Shown here: positions 17,338-25,062 of the stretch, one piece after another | Position numbering within the stretch: position 1 is the stretch's first letter | Layout of the letters: each line of letters starts with the position of its first letter | Origin: Kaistella sp. SH40-3 | Lineage (GTDB): Bacteria > Bacteroidota > Bacteroidia > Flavobacteriales > Weeksellaceae | Reading direction: 5' to 3' | Assembly (NCBI RefSeq): GCF_030686865.1 | Contig: NZ_JAQYUS010000001.1 | Coordinates: 1-64,000, forward strand | DNA: 64,000 bases | Made by a program: the position numbers and the translations under genes | The notes under the pieces: model-generated | Told to the model about the DNA's origin: nothing | Seen by the model: the letters and a program-made list of their open reading frames with translations, nothing else | The model's database searches: none

Positions 17338-18858
17338 CTACTCTGAAAAAGGTTTTCGGCTTCCCCTTTTGATGAACTGCTCGGTCACCGTCTGCGCAAA
17401 CCGGTACCGTACCATTTCATCACCCGACAGTACAAAAAAGTACGTGTCAGTCACTAACATTCGGGACAGTCTATGTTTACCGCGGTGCTGTACATACATG
17501 CTGCCCCAGTATCCTGCAGGTGATGTCTTGTAAATATCCACCACCGCATTTTTTTTCCACTGTGTTCTGGATTCGTGTCTTCCCATCAGACCAGACTCGT
17601 TGAATATCAAACCGCCATGTACCGTCATGTTCCTGTTGACAAGTAAGGGAGGCTCCGCCAGTTTCTTTCTGCCGGCCGGAAGTGTTAACACTTTTAAACG
17701 AGCTTCCGCCACAGTGTCAATCGTCTTCATCTGACCTTTTAACTGTCCATATTTGTTGAATTGCAGGATCTGATTCCGATAATAAAACAGATAGAACGGA
17801 ATGCCTGTTTCTTTGTCATACACCAACTGTCCGTCGGCATCGAAACCTCCATCCGCTTTTGTGGTGAGCAATGTGCTGTGAACCCTTATAGCTGCCGGCT
17901 CCCCAACAGTTATACATCCTATCGATGTTCTTTCGCTTTCAGCATCTTTAACCCGCAGCAGAAATTGACTTGGAGACACAACTGCCATCTGATCAAAATA
18001 AATATCTTTACTGCTTATTTCCCGAAGCGGTTTCGCAAGCGAATCGACGGGAGATGAGTAAATCACAGGAACCGCCCCGTCATGTGCGTAGAGCATCCCG
18101 TTTTGTACGGTATAGATTAGGCTTCTAAACCGGTGATTTGTTGCAGGGACCAGATCGAGCGTATCGCTTTTCTGAAGGGAGTAATCCATTCTTATAATCC
18201 GGAAAGGGGTGCTGCTGTTACCCAGATAGATAGTATTTCCTGAAATGCCTGCAAAATAATAAGAATTTACTTTGAGGTCCAAAGATTTTTCTTCTATGAT
18301 AGGATGATGAGGAAACCGCCTCGTAAAATTATTCTCCTTTTTCATGATATACTCAGAAGAAAGAAACAGGGCGACCATGCTGCCCGCTGAAAACACTGCG
18401 ATGAGTGCCGCTGCAGCGATACGACTCCAGCCGTGCGCCCGTTCTTTCCCCATAAAAACACTTGTTGTTAATGCCAAAACAACGCACACTCCATTGAAAA
18501 TCAAATGTTCCCTCCACCCCAATTTCTCCAGAATTCCTCCACAGGAACATGGTACGAAATCACTGTAGTTCAGAATCAAATAAATATAAACGGTAAAAGC
18601 GACCATCAAACCAAACGAAGCATACAACCCCACTCGTCTTACTTGGGGAAAAGCGAGTACGCCTGCAATCACCAATTCCAACGCAATAACCCCATAAGAA
18701 ATAAATCCTGAATAGGCGCTCAACAAAGGCGACTGCGCCAACTGAACCTGAAAATTTTCAAAGTCCCGCATTTTACTCACTGCCGCATATACCAACAGCA
18801 CCATAAAAAAATACGACACCACCGTCACTGCTACTTTACAAATTGCTCTCAAATTCAT
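17338..18858 (-). CDS. MauE/DoxX-like membrane protein with large extracytoplasmic domain
   Basis: 506 residues. Residues 1-175 hold about five hydrophobic helices with a CSCGG motif (Cys104, Cys106), typical of the MauE family linked to thiol-disulfide chemistry. From about 190 to the end is a soluble, beta-rich, repeat-like region (NTIYLGNSS..., GMLYAHDG..., YYRNQILQFNKYGQL) that may be a beta-propeller facing the periplasm. This fusion is longer than a plain MauE protein (about 150-180 residues). It lies between a small lipoprotein gene and the DUF6520-like Cys peptide gene, and similar trios are familiar in Chryseobacterium-like genomes. It may reduce or oxidise the Cys peptide, which is inference. 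Confidence 0.8.
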   Translation of the reverse strand: MNLRAICKVAVTVVSYFFMVLLVYAAVSKMRDFENFQVQLAQSPLLSAYSGFISYGVIALELVIAGVLAFPQVRRVGLYASFGLMVAFTVYIYLILNYSDFVPCSCGGILEKLGWREHLIFNGVCVVLALTTSVFMGKERAHGWSRIAAAALIAVFSAGSMVALFLSSEYIMKKENNFTRRFPHHPIIEEKSLDLKVNSYYFAGISGNTIYLGNSSTPFRIIRMDYSLQKSDTLDLVPATNHRFRSLIYTVQNGMLYAHDGAVPVIYSSPVDSLAKPLREISSKDIYFDQMAVVSPSQFLLRVKDAESERTSIGCITVGEPAAIRVHSTLLTTKADGGFDADGQLVYDKETGIPFYLFYYRNQILQFNKYGQLKGQMKTIDTVAEARLKVLTLPAGRKKLAEPPLLVNRNMTVHGGLIFNESGLMGRHESRTQWKKNAVVDIYKTSPAGYWGSMYVQHRGKHRLSRMLVTDTYFFVLSGDEMVRYRFAQTVTEQFIKRGSRKPFSE

Positions 18859-18961
18859 GACATTACGATTTTATTATTAAATAACCCCTTAATTACCAGC
18901 ATTGTGAGGAGTTGAGAATACCACAAATAACCCCAATATCCATCAATCATACACCACCCTC

Positions 18962-19129
18962 TCACCCCCTCCGTGCCAGCATCCACACTACTTTCTTCCC
19001 ATGATACCTCGGAACAATCTGATTCTTCGCAAACACAGCGCTCGTAGATACGGGCCCCACAATCTCCCACGCTCCGTTGCAAGGGCAAGGTTCTCCACTC
19101 ACAGTGGTAACCGTGATCTCTTTAATCAT
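18962..19129 (-). CDS. Small frame overlapping the lipoprotein stop (separate ORF or frameshifted tail)
   Basis: 55 codons starting at an ATG that overlaps the stop of the lipoprotein gene (ATGATTAA junction, 19122-19129). The product begins MIKEITVTTVSGEPCPCNG and ends in a basic tail. The composition looks protein-like (CPC motif, hydrophobic/charged alternation) and unlike a random frame. Either it is a translationally coupled small gene, or it is the true C-terminus of the lipoprotein displaced by a frameshift. The open frame extends further upstream, to 19288, which permits the frameshift reading. Confidence 0.4.
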   Translation of the reverse strand: MIKEITVTTVSGEPCPCNGAWEIVGPVSTSAVFAKNQIVPRYHGKKVVWMLARRG

Positions 19130-19349
19130 TGCCCCCCGTACCCCTCCATTGTGACAAATCCTTTCGGGGTGGCTCTGGATCGCCACTACCATGAGAAGAA
19201 TTTTCAGGTAAGGAATCCTGCGGCACCCCTTTTGCAGCAATCCCTTCTTCTGAAGTTCCTTGTGAAATGGGATTAAAACGTAGATCATCGCGACATGACA
19301 CCGTAATGATTAATAAAAAAATGCTTAAAATTGCGATTGACTTTTTCAT
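19122..19349 (-). CDS. Small lipoprotein
   Basis: 75 residues with a lipoprotein signal (lipobox TVSC, lipidation Cys19) followed by a short, hydrophilic Pro/Gly/Ser-rich mature region. No family is recognised. It is the first gene of the minus-strand unit that continues through the overlapping frame to the MauE-like protein and the DUF6520-like peptide. The mature part is unusually short. The adjacent frame 18962-19129 could supply a displaced C-terminus. Confidence 0.6.
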   Translation of the reverse strand: MKKSIAILSIFLLIITVSCRDDLRFNPISQGTSEEGIAAKGVPQDSLPENSSHGSGDPEPPRKDLSQWRGTGGND

Positions 19350-19621
19350 AATAATGATTTTTAAAAGTTAATCCAGCGCTGGTTTTTTTGTTATAGAATT
19401 CTACCCCAAAAGTAGCAGGAGAGGCGCTCCCAAAAAAGAGGTAGTGGCAATCAAAGATGTTGACCGACGTCTTAATACATCATGAATTCCCATCTTTTTA
19501 CGTAAATATTCATGGTAATCAGTACTTTTTATGTAAATTCGACTACAATAACCGATTATGATGATGCAGCACGAAAATAAAGACTGCTTTGTGGTGTTAA
19601 CTTTTTAAAAAGTGGGGGAAA

Positions 19622-21316
19622 ATGTGTAGAAACATTCTACTTTTGGGCATAAGCATGCTTTGGAGCGCAGTCTGCACTGCGCAAAACCCTGTTGTGAAAT
19701 ACTACAAAATGCAGGAAGCATATAGTGATTTGGCAGAGAATGATATAACCGCCCTACCTTCAGTTTCGAAAAGCATCCAGTGGGCCAAGAAAAACCACAA
19801 CGACAAACATTTATTGTATGCTTATCAAGATGCTGCCTTCTATTCTCCGACTCGGGAACAAAAACTGAAATTTATGGACAGCAGTGTTCACACTGCTCAG
19901 AAAACAAAAGACGCCTCATTAATAAGCAAGGCATTTCTAGACCGCGGGATTGTGTATTACTTTAATTATAGGCAATTCGATCAGGCACTTCAACAATATC
20001 TCCTTGCTGCAAAAAACGCCGAAGACACCAATGATGACTATTTGAAATTTAAAATAAAATACCAGATTGGGGTAGTCAAAAGTTATTTGGGTTATAATCA
20101 GGAAGCAATGCAGTATTTTCAGGAATGTCTACAATTTTTTGCCAAAAACCTCCAGTCTCACCTACATCCTACCGTCCAATTCAATAATACCCGGGGCTAT
20201 CTCAACACTATTCATCAAATGATTATCTGTGCCCGTCACTTACAGCAATGGAAAAAAGTCGACCAGTTACTGCTTCTAACCTTCCCCTATCAAAGTGACC
20301 CAACATTTGAGCAGGAAAAAGCATACTTTTTAAAAGAACAGGGAATTGTCGACCATCAGCAGGGCAATTATGAAAAATCCATACAATTACTTTCTGCGGC
20401 AAAAGAAAAACTTTACAATCGAAAGGAAGAAAACCATTTGGCAGTAGTCTATTTTTACCTTGCGAATTCACATCTAAAGAGAAACAACATTCCACAGGCT
20501 TATATTGATCTTCAGAAGGTTGATTTGCTTTTTTCTCAAAATAAGACCATGATCCCCGAAGTCCGAAAATCCTACGAGTTGCTTTTAAAAAACAAACAAT
20601 TCTCACTTTCTCCGAATGAACTTTCCCACTACACAGATCAATTGCTGAAAGCCGATAGTATTTTGCACACCGACCTCCCACACCTGTCTTCCACTATTTA
20701 CCGAGAATATGATACAAAAAGTCTACTTGGCGAGAAAAAAAAGTTGACGCAGGAAAAACAAACAGCCCATGATTTTCTGACCATTCTTTATGGCGTCGTT
20801 GCCGCAGCAATCATTTTTCTTGTCCTAATGTGGTGGCGACAGAAAAAAATCACCGAAAGTTATAAAGCATTACAACGAAAACTAGAAATTAGTGACCATC
20901 AACCTCATACTAGTATTATAATAGAATCTGGTCGAAAAATGTCATATCCCGATAACGTGGTCTTGGATCTCCTGCAAAAACTGGATGAATTTGAAGATAA
21001 AAAATTGTTTACAGATATAAATCTCACTGCAGATAAAATGGCAAAACTTCTGAAAACCAACAAAAACCACCTTTCTTTCGTCCTCAACGAACATAAAAAA
21101 ACAAACTTTCATAATTATCTTGGAGTCTTGCGCATTAATTACATCACCAACTTGATGAATACAGATCCTGCATATTTAAAATACAGTACCGTAGCTCTCG
21201 CTCAATTATGCGGGATGAAATCTCGGCAAAATTTCTCAAAACTTTTTTATGAAATAAACAAAATAAGACCTTCAGACTTTGTAGAAGAAAAGAGAAAAGA
21301 ATTAAAAGCACCCTAA
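19622..21316 (+). CDS. TPR membrane sensor with AraC-type DNA-binding domain
   Basis: 564 residues. It has an N-terminal signal-like segment (ending AVCTAQ), helical TPR-like repeats in the periplasm (about 60-370, including YQIGVVKSYLGYNQEA and VVYFYLANSHLKRNNIPQA), and one membrane helix (about 388-410). A cytoplasmic AraC/XylS-type HTH follows (about 450-560, with LTADKMAKLLKTNKNHLS and LCGMKSRQNFSKLFYE as the two HTH units). This one-component membrane regulator design is common in Chryseobacterium and its relatives. It lies 32 bp before rteC on the same strand. Target genes are unknown; the SusCD operon and the DUF6520 cluster are nearby candidates. Confidence 0.88.
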   Translation: MCRNILLLGISMLWSAVCTAQNPVVKYYKMQEAYSDLAENDITALPSVSKSIQWAKKNHNDKHLLYAYQDAAFYSPTREQKLKFMDSSVHTAQKTKDASLISKAFLDRGIVYYFNYRQFDQALQQYLLAAKNAEDTNDDYLKFKIKYQIGVVKSYLGYNQEAMQYFQECLQFFAKNLQSHLHPTVQFNNTRGYLNTIHQMIICARHLQQWKKVDQLLLLTFPYQSDPTFEQEKAYFLKEQGIVDHQQGNYEKSIQLLSAAKEKLYNRKEENHLAVVYFYLANSHLKRNNIPQAYIDLQKVDLLFSQNKTMIPEVRKSYELLLKNKQFSLSPNELSHYTDQLLKADSILHTDLPHLSSTIYREYDTKSLLGEKKKLTQEKQTAHDFLTILYGVVAAAIIFLVLMWWRQKKITESYKALQRKLEISDHQPHTSIIIESGRKMSYPDNVVLDLLQKLDEFEDKKLFTDINLTADKMAKLLKTNKNHLSFVLNEHKKTNFHNYLGVLRINYITNLMNTDPAYLKYSTVALAQLCGMKSRQNFSKLFYEINKIRPSDFVEEKRKELKAP

Positions 21317-21348
21317 AGCCATTACCACTTCCCTTAAAAAAGCCTTTT

Positions 21349-22209
21349 ATGCATTCCAGTCATTTGATTATTCAAACCAAAACCTTGTGGAAAACACTTC
21401 AAAAAACACTCCAGCAATTACAACTCGACAAAAACAATCCGCTGGAATACGCCCAATATGCCCTCATGGAAACCGATGAAGCCATCCGCACCATCAAATC
21501 ATGGGTCATCACCCACGATTTCGACTGCTGGGAAAGCGAAATCACTTTCTTTAAGAACCTGAAACCGCTCTTCACTTCCAAGTTCATCTATTACTCAAAG
21601 GTGATTACCCTGCTGTCCTCAATGCCCCATTCGGGAACCAAAGTACAAAAAAGGCATCTGGAAAGCGAATTCGACTATTTGAATTATTTCTCATTGGAAA
21701 ATAGAGACTTCATCAGTTATTACCGCCGCAAAGCCACCTACCTCGATCTTAAATATTTCATGCGTTTCAAATACGACCTCGACGTTAAGTTAGCCCCTGA
21801 TTTTCACAACTACGACGAAAGATTCTCCACTTCCCATGACCATCTTATCGCCACCATTCTGGCGCATGACCAGTACGAACTCTTTCTGAAAAAGCAACTG
21901 CAGCAACTTAAAGAAACACCAACCCCAGAACCTTCTTCTTCGACCAGTGGTTTGCAGTGGACCGCCCCAAAAGTTGCCCTCACCGAACTGGTCTTTGCCC
22001 TGCATCACACCCACTGTTTCAACGGTGGCAACACTTCGCTCTCCGAAACCGTGAAATGGTTTGAAGAAGCACTCAGCGTAGATCTGGGAAATTACCACAA
22101 CACCATAGCCGAAATCCGAAATAGAAAATCAAACCCCACGAAATTCTTAAAACAACTCAGCGACAACCTTACTGCCTATCTTGAGAAAGATGACGGGATT
22201 CCTTTGTGA
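21349..22209 (+). CDS. rteC: RteC-domain protein
   Basis: 286 residues covering the RteC family end to end. The C-terminal signature is clear: LQWTAPKVALTELVFALHH (about 204-222), NGGNTSLSETVKWFEEAL, then DLGNYHNTIAEIRNRKSNPTKFL. In Bacteroides conjugative transposons RteC activates excision in response to tetracycline; in Flavobacteriia it is often a chromosomal orphan. No excision, tra or mob genes occur in this window, so it may mark a decayed or domesticated mobile element, or serve another regulatory role. It may be co-transcribed with the TPR/AraC-type gene 32 bp upstream. Confidence 0.85.
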   Translation: MHSSHLIIQTKTLWKTLQKTLQQLQLDKNNPLEYAQYALMETDEAIRTIKSWVITHDFDCWESEITFFKNLKPLFTSKFIYYSKVITLLSSMPHSGTKVQKRHLESEFDYLNYFSLENRDFISYYRRKATYLDLKYFMRFKYDLDVKLAPDFHNYDERFSTSHDHLIATILAHDQYELFLKKQLQQLKETPTPEPSSSTSGLQWTAPKVALTELVFALHHTHCFNGGNTSLSETVKWFEEALSVDLGNYHNTIAEIRNRKSNPTKFLKQLSDNLTAYLEKDDGIPL

Positions 22210-22237
22210 GAAAATCATGCCGGTTGCGCCCGGTGAG

Positions 22238-22294
22238 ACCACCCCGGCATTTCACCTGCGGTGAAGCGCCGCCACTCCAGCGGAGGGGAATGAG
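22238..22294. repeat. Dispersed palindromic repeat, family R4, copy 1
   Basis: A GC-rich element with stem TTCACC/GGTGAA around TGC and a following CTCC...GGAGGGGAATGAG part. The reverse-complement form occurs at 26060-26115 and a variant at 49361-49416. It lies 29 bp past the rteC stop. Confidence 0.65.
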
Positions 22295-22409
22295 GGCGGG
22301 TTTCTTTGGTGGGAACGGTTGTGGGGAGTAGTTATGAAGAAAGTGGAAAAAACTCCCACTTTCTTTATTTAGTTCTCACCGGCTTGTGGGTGTGGAATGT
22401 GATGTCTGA

Positions 22410-23093
22410 TTAGAGGCTTTCCTGTGCAGTTTGCTTTTCCGGTGATTCCTGAGCCTTTTCCAGGAAGATACCTTGCAGGGAGTCTTTACCGGCAATAAAT
22501 ATAAAATTGGTGTATCCTTTTTTTGCCCTGAACTTCTTTTTGATGACGACCTGTGTTTTTTGATCTGCGAGAGTCAGGGGGTAATCGTGGCGCCTAAAAT
22601 CACCTGTCATTAGGTTTATCTGTAGTTCTATGAGTGAAATATCGGTACGGAAAGGATTTATTACTGCCTCCATTTGTGAGCCCCGAAGTGTTGCAGTCAA
22701 CAGTTGAGGAAACTTTCTACAGTGATGGTGAAATGGGAACCTGTTAAAGAGTGTTTTTCCTTCCGCAGTCTCCAGACCACCTTGTGGAGTTCTGCTACCG
22801 AAAGGCGCCGCATCGCAGTTTTTGACCTGAATAATCAGTGCATTGATCCTTTGGTAAAGATACGGCTGTTCTAAAAGCCGGCATTCCTGTTCCAGTGCAT
22901 TTCGCAGGTGTTTGGAGATCATTGCTGCGGTGCCGAATTCTGTGGCGTTCAGTGCGTTTTTTTTCATGCCTTCTGTTTTTGGTCCTTTGTGAGGAGTGGG
23001 GAGGCTGCGCCGCATCTGTTTGCCGTTTCGTACATAGTACACATAGTCTCCGAGTTTTCCGTGCAAGTTGCCGTTGATATCTACTTTTGCCAT
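22410..23093 (-). CDS. Hypothetical protein related to the cassette gene at 24304-25062
   Basis: 227 residues, basic and soluble. The first 65 residues follow the pattern LHGKLGDYVYYVRNGKQMRRS, then N-A-x-EFG-x-A...LRNAL. The protein encoded at 24304-25062 has the corresponding LKGTMGDITFYRTKDGYMARE, then EFGRAGKAGKVLRASI. The two are therefore diverged homologues over this N-terminal module, with different C-terminal parts. The module recalls the G-x-x-G-x-x-Y-x-x-x-x-G start of a Bacteroidota family found near mobile elements. No enzyme motif is visible. It stands alone, 400 bp downstream of the cassette and across an R5 repeat. Confidence 0.65.
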   Translation of the reverse strand: MAKVDINGNLHGKLGDYVYYVRNGKQMRRSLPTPHKGPKTEGMKKNALNATEFGTAAMISKHLRNALEQECRLLEQPYLYQRINALIIQVKNCDAAPFGSRTPQGGLETAEGKTLFNRFPFHHHCRKFPQLLTATLRGSQMEAVINPFRTDISLIELQINLMTGDFRRHDYPLTLADQKTQVVIKKKFRAKKGYTNFIFIAGKDSLQGIFLEKAQESPEKQTAQESL

Positions 23094-23144
23094 TTTTTTT
23101 GATTTTTAAGGGTTATTTTTTTTTGATTTTGATGCTTGTATTGT

Positions 23145-23350
23145 TATAAGATGATTTCTTTTACTTTTTGCTTGATCTTTTATGTTTTTTCAATGGAATC
23201 AGTGAACCATTTTTAATGGTTTGTCTTGAAACAAAAAGTAACAAAAAGTTCAGGACTGGATCTTTTTGCCTCACCGATTTCTATTGTTTTTTAATGGAAT
23301 CGGCGAACCTTTTCGAGGTTTTTCTTAACATAAAAATCTCCTAAGTCGGG
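23145..23350 (+). repeat. Dispersed repeat family R5, two-module copy
   Basis: Two related modules in tandem. The first contains AATGGAATCAGTGAACC and a hairpin AACCATT-TTT-AATGGTT. The second contains CACCGATTTCTATTG, AATGGAATCGGCGAACC and a hairpin AACCT...AGGTT. The last part (TTCTTAACATAAAAATCTCC) matches the copies at 9697-9945 and 47595-47720. There is no coding potential of its own; open frames here are accidental. Confidence 0.7.
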
Positions 23351-23453
23351 GGTTTTATAGTAGAAGGTTTTTCTAAAAGGAAAGATTTTATAAGTTGTGT
23401 GGATTTCATTTTTTTGTTTTTAAGAGTTAGACTGTTTGTTTTTTTGTGGGTAT

Positions 23454-23482
23454 TTTAATAAAAGCCTCCCCGGAGGGAGGCT
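23454..23482 (-). terminator. Rho-independent terminator of the holin-like cassette
   Basis: An 8-bp perfect stem AGCCTCCC/GGGAGGCT at 23463-23482 with a 4-base loop. Read on the minus strand, the stem is followed by TTTATTAAAA. It begins 14 bp after the stop of the gene at 23497-23685, so it ends the four-gene unit. Confidence 0.8.
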
Positions 23483-23496
23483 GGTTCCGTTTGGTT

Positions 23497-23685
23497 TTAT
23501 TTGAATTTCTTTCTGAAACGGATCAGGAGAAATTTGACCGCAAGGGTGAAGAGGTAACTCGAGATTCCTCCGAGGCCTGCCAAAATGATGGTTTTGAGGA
23601 CCTCCGCACTTTCAATCTGCAACAGTACAATGAGTGCCATGCCACTGAAGGCACTGATGCGCTGTGAACTGTCGAAGTACATCAT
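23497..23685 (-). CDS. Small holin-like membrane protein
   Basis: 62 residues. A short hydrophilic start is followed by one or two hydrophobic helices (about 15-27 and 32-55) and a strongly basic C-terminus (LIRFRKKFK). Size, topology and charged tail resemble phage holins, but family membership is not proven. The start overlaps the stop of the previous gene (23682-23900) by 4 bases. It is the last gene of a tight unit with a second small membrane protein and a DUF5675-like protein, and a terminator follows. Confidence 0.6.
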   Translation of the reverse strand: MMYFDSSQRISAFSGMALIVLLQIESAEVLKTIILAGLGGISSYLFTLAVKFLLIRFRKKFK

Positions 23686-23900
23686 GGCTGTGCTTCGTTG
23701 TTGACGGCCGTCTGGCTGATGGCACTGGCGAGGGCGCCTGCGAGGGCGAGATACCCTGCTGCTGTTATCAGTACTGCCGGCAGTGTGACCGGTGCCGTGA
23801 GGACCGCTCCACTTACTGCGGTGAGGAGGAGTCCGGCATTCCTGATTTTCCGGAAAAACCTGGGTGTTGGCTCCTGCACCCTCTGAATGATGTTTTTCAT
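23682..23900 (-). CDS. Small Ala/Leu-rich membrane protein
   Basis: 72 residues: a basic, amphipathic N-terminus (about 1-22) followed by two hydrophobic Ala/Leu/Thr-rich stretches (about 23-38 and 42-62). It overlaps its neighbours by 4 bases on both sides (ATGA-type junctions), so all are co-translated. Two small membrane proteins beside a cell-wall-type protein are reminiscent of holin and holin-antiholin pairs. No family is recognised. Confidence 0.6.
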   Translation of the reverse strand: MKNIIQRVQEPTPRFFRKIRNAGLLLTAVSGAVLTAPVTLPAVLITAAGYLALAGALASAISQTAVNNEAQP

Positions 23901-24301
23901 TTTTCAGCGTTTTTGATGGTTAGCGTGATTTTGTGTCCGTTATCCATGAGCGGATAAAGGAGTTCTTTCATTCTTTCCAAAGCAGCCCGTGACGAACTGC
24001 CTTTTCCTTCGCCGGTATGCCGGAGCACCGGTGCAATACATCCCCTGAGTTCTTTCGCGGCATCATTGGCCGCATGAAAAAGGATGTATTTCCTATCGGG
24101 AACCTCCATGACTTCAAAATGGGATTTGAATTTTGGGCTGCAGCGTTTGCGCAGTCTGTAAGTTCCGGGCGGAATGCATGAAATCCGTGGTTGGTTGTTC
24201 TTCCAGGGGAGTTCCACCGTTTTACAGAGTTCGGTCTCCTTGAAGAGGAGGATTCCGTTGGTTCCTTTCGGATGTGCTGTTCTGATCAACTGAAGTTCCA
24301 T
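23897..24301 (-). CDS. DUF5675-like protein, possibly cell-wall related
   Basis: 134 residues, soluble, no signal peptide. The pattern ELPWKNNQPRISCIPPGTYRL, then KYILFHAANDAAKELRGCIAPV, fits DUF5675, a family found in prophages and phage-derived loci of Bacteroidota. The H-x-x-N...GCI segment is reminiscent of the His and Cys of L,D-transpeptidases (HGC-type motifs), so peptidoglycan binding or processing is plausible but not shown. It is the second gene of the cassette, 2 bp after the 252-residue gene and overlapping the small membrane gene by 4 bases. Confidence 0.75.
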   Translation of the reverse strand: MELQLIRTAHPKGTNGILLFKETELCKTVELPWKNNQPRISCIPPGTYRLRKRCSPKFKSHFEVMEVPDRKYILFHAANDAAKELRGCIAPVLRHTGEGKGSSSRAALERMKELLYPLMDNGHKITLTIKNAEK

Positions 24302-24303
24302 GG

Positions 24304-25062
24304 TTATGGGGTACCTGAGACGTTTACAATCTGGAGGGCATTATACACTCCGTTTTTCAGTTCGTAAAAAGTACCGTTGACTTCCTGATAGAAATTGATC
24401 CCGAATACCACAAAGAGGGGGTTGACCGAATTTGCGGGCAGGCTGTTGGTCAGCTGTACGGCTGTGGTCGGCAGGGTGTCGATGAGGAGCACCGCTGTGG
24501 CATTGTTTTCGGTAACAAATGTTCCGTTTTCGAAATTGATGTCCATGGCAGCGGCCACCAATTTGTAATGAGTGCTTCCAGCGGGTGCACCGAGGCTTTC
24601 GGTTGGAATGAACGGTTCTATTTCGACCGCTGTGCTGCCCGTCACGCGGTCTAAGGTAACCGTAAACGGAGCTGAGATGGAATGTTCCAGTTTGCCGTGG
24701 ATATTGAACTCGAATCCCCGCAGCAGTTCCGCTTCACCATCGATGACATTCCGCAGACCGCGTGGGTTAATGGCGTCCAGTTGTATTACTTTGACCATCT
24801 CTCTGGTGAGTCTACTGACGATCCGGCGGTCTGCCGAAGTCCGGAGCAGGTTCTGAATAGAGGCTCGCAGGACTTTACCTGCCTTTCCCGCTCTGCCAAA
24901 TTCTGCCATATTTTCCCGGGTTCTCTGAAATCTGGGATCATTGCGGAGGCGTTCTGCGGTGATTCCTCCTTTCTCACGGGCCATGTAGCCGTCTTTGGTA
25001 CGGTAGAAGGTGATATCCCCCATGGTACCTTTCAATTTAATAAGACCTTTTTGTCTTGCCAT
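24304..25062 (-). CDS. Unknown cassette protein with conserved N-terminal G-x-x-G-x-x-x-Y module
   Basis: 252 residues. The first 100 residues are basic and resemble a recurrent Bacteroidota family from mobile and phage-like loci: KGTMGDITFYRTKDGYMARE, then EFGRAGKAGKVLRASI and SRLTREMVKVIQ. The remainder is rich in Thr/Asn/Val beta strands (about 110-250), as in phage structural or adhesion proteins. It is the first gene of the four-gene cassette. A homologous N-terminal module occurs in the gene at 22410-23093. I do not know its function, and a structural role in a phage-derived particle or lysis unit is one possibility. Confidence 0.7.
   Translation of the reverse strand: MARQKGLIKLKGTMGDITFYRTKDGYMAREKGGITAERLRNDPRFQRTRENMAEFGRAGKAGKVLRASIQNLLRTSADRRIVSRLTREMVKVIQLDAINPRGLRNVIDGEAELLRGFEFNIHGKLEHSISAPFTVTLDRVTGSTAVEIEPFIPTESLGAPAGSTHYKLVAAAMDINFENGTFVTENNATAVLLIDTLPTTAVQLTNSLPANSVNPLFVVFGINFYQEVNGTFYELKNGVYNALQIVNVSGTP

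Noticed and set aside
18855..19088. 77-codon Cys/Trp-rich frame near the lipoprotein
   Set aside because: It lies in the third frame across the lipoprotein tail, with no start context and no coherent hydrophobic pattern.
19373..19382. CCAGCGCTGG palindrome followed by T-run
   Set aside because: No loop and no plus-strand transcript entering it, so not called a terminator.
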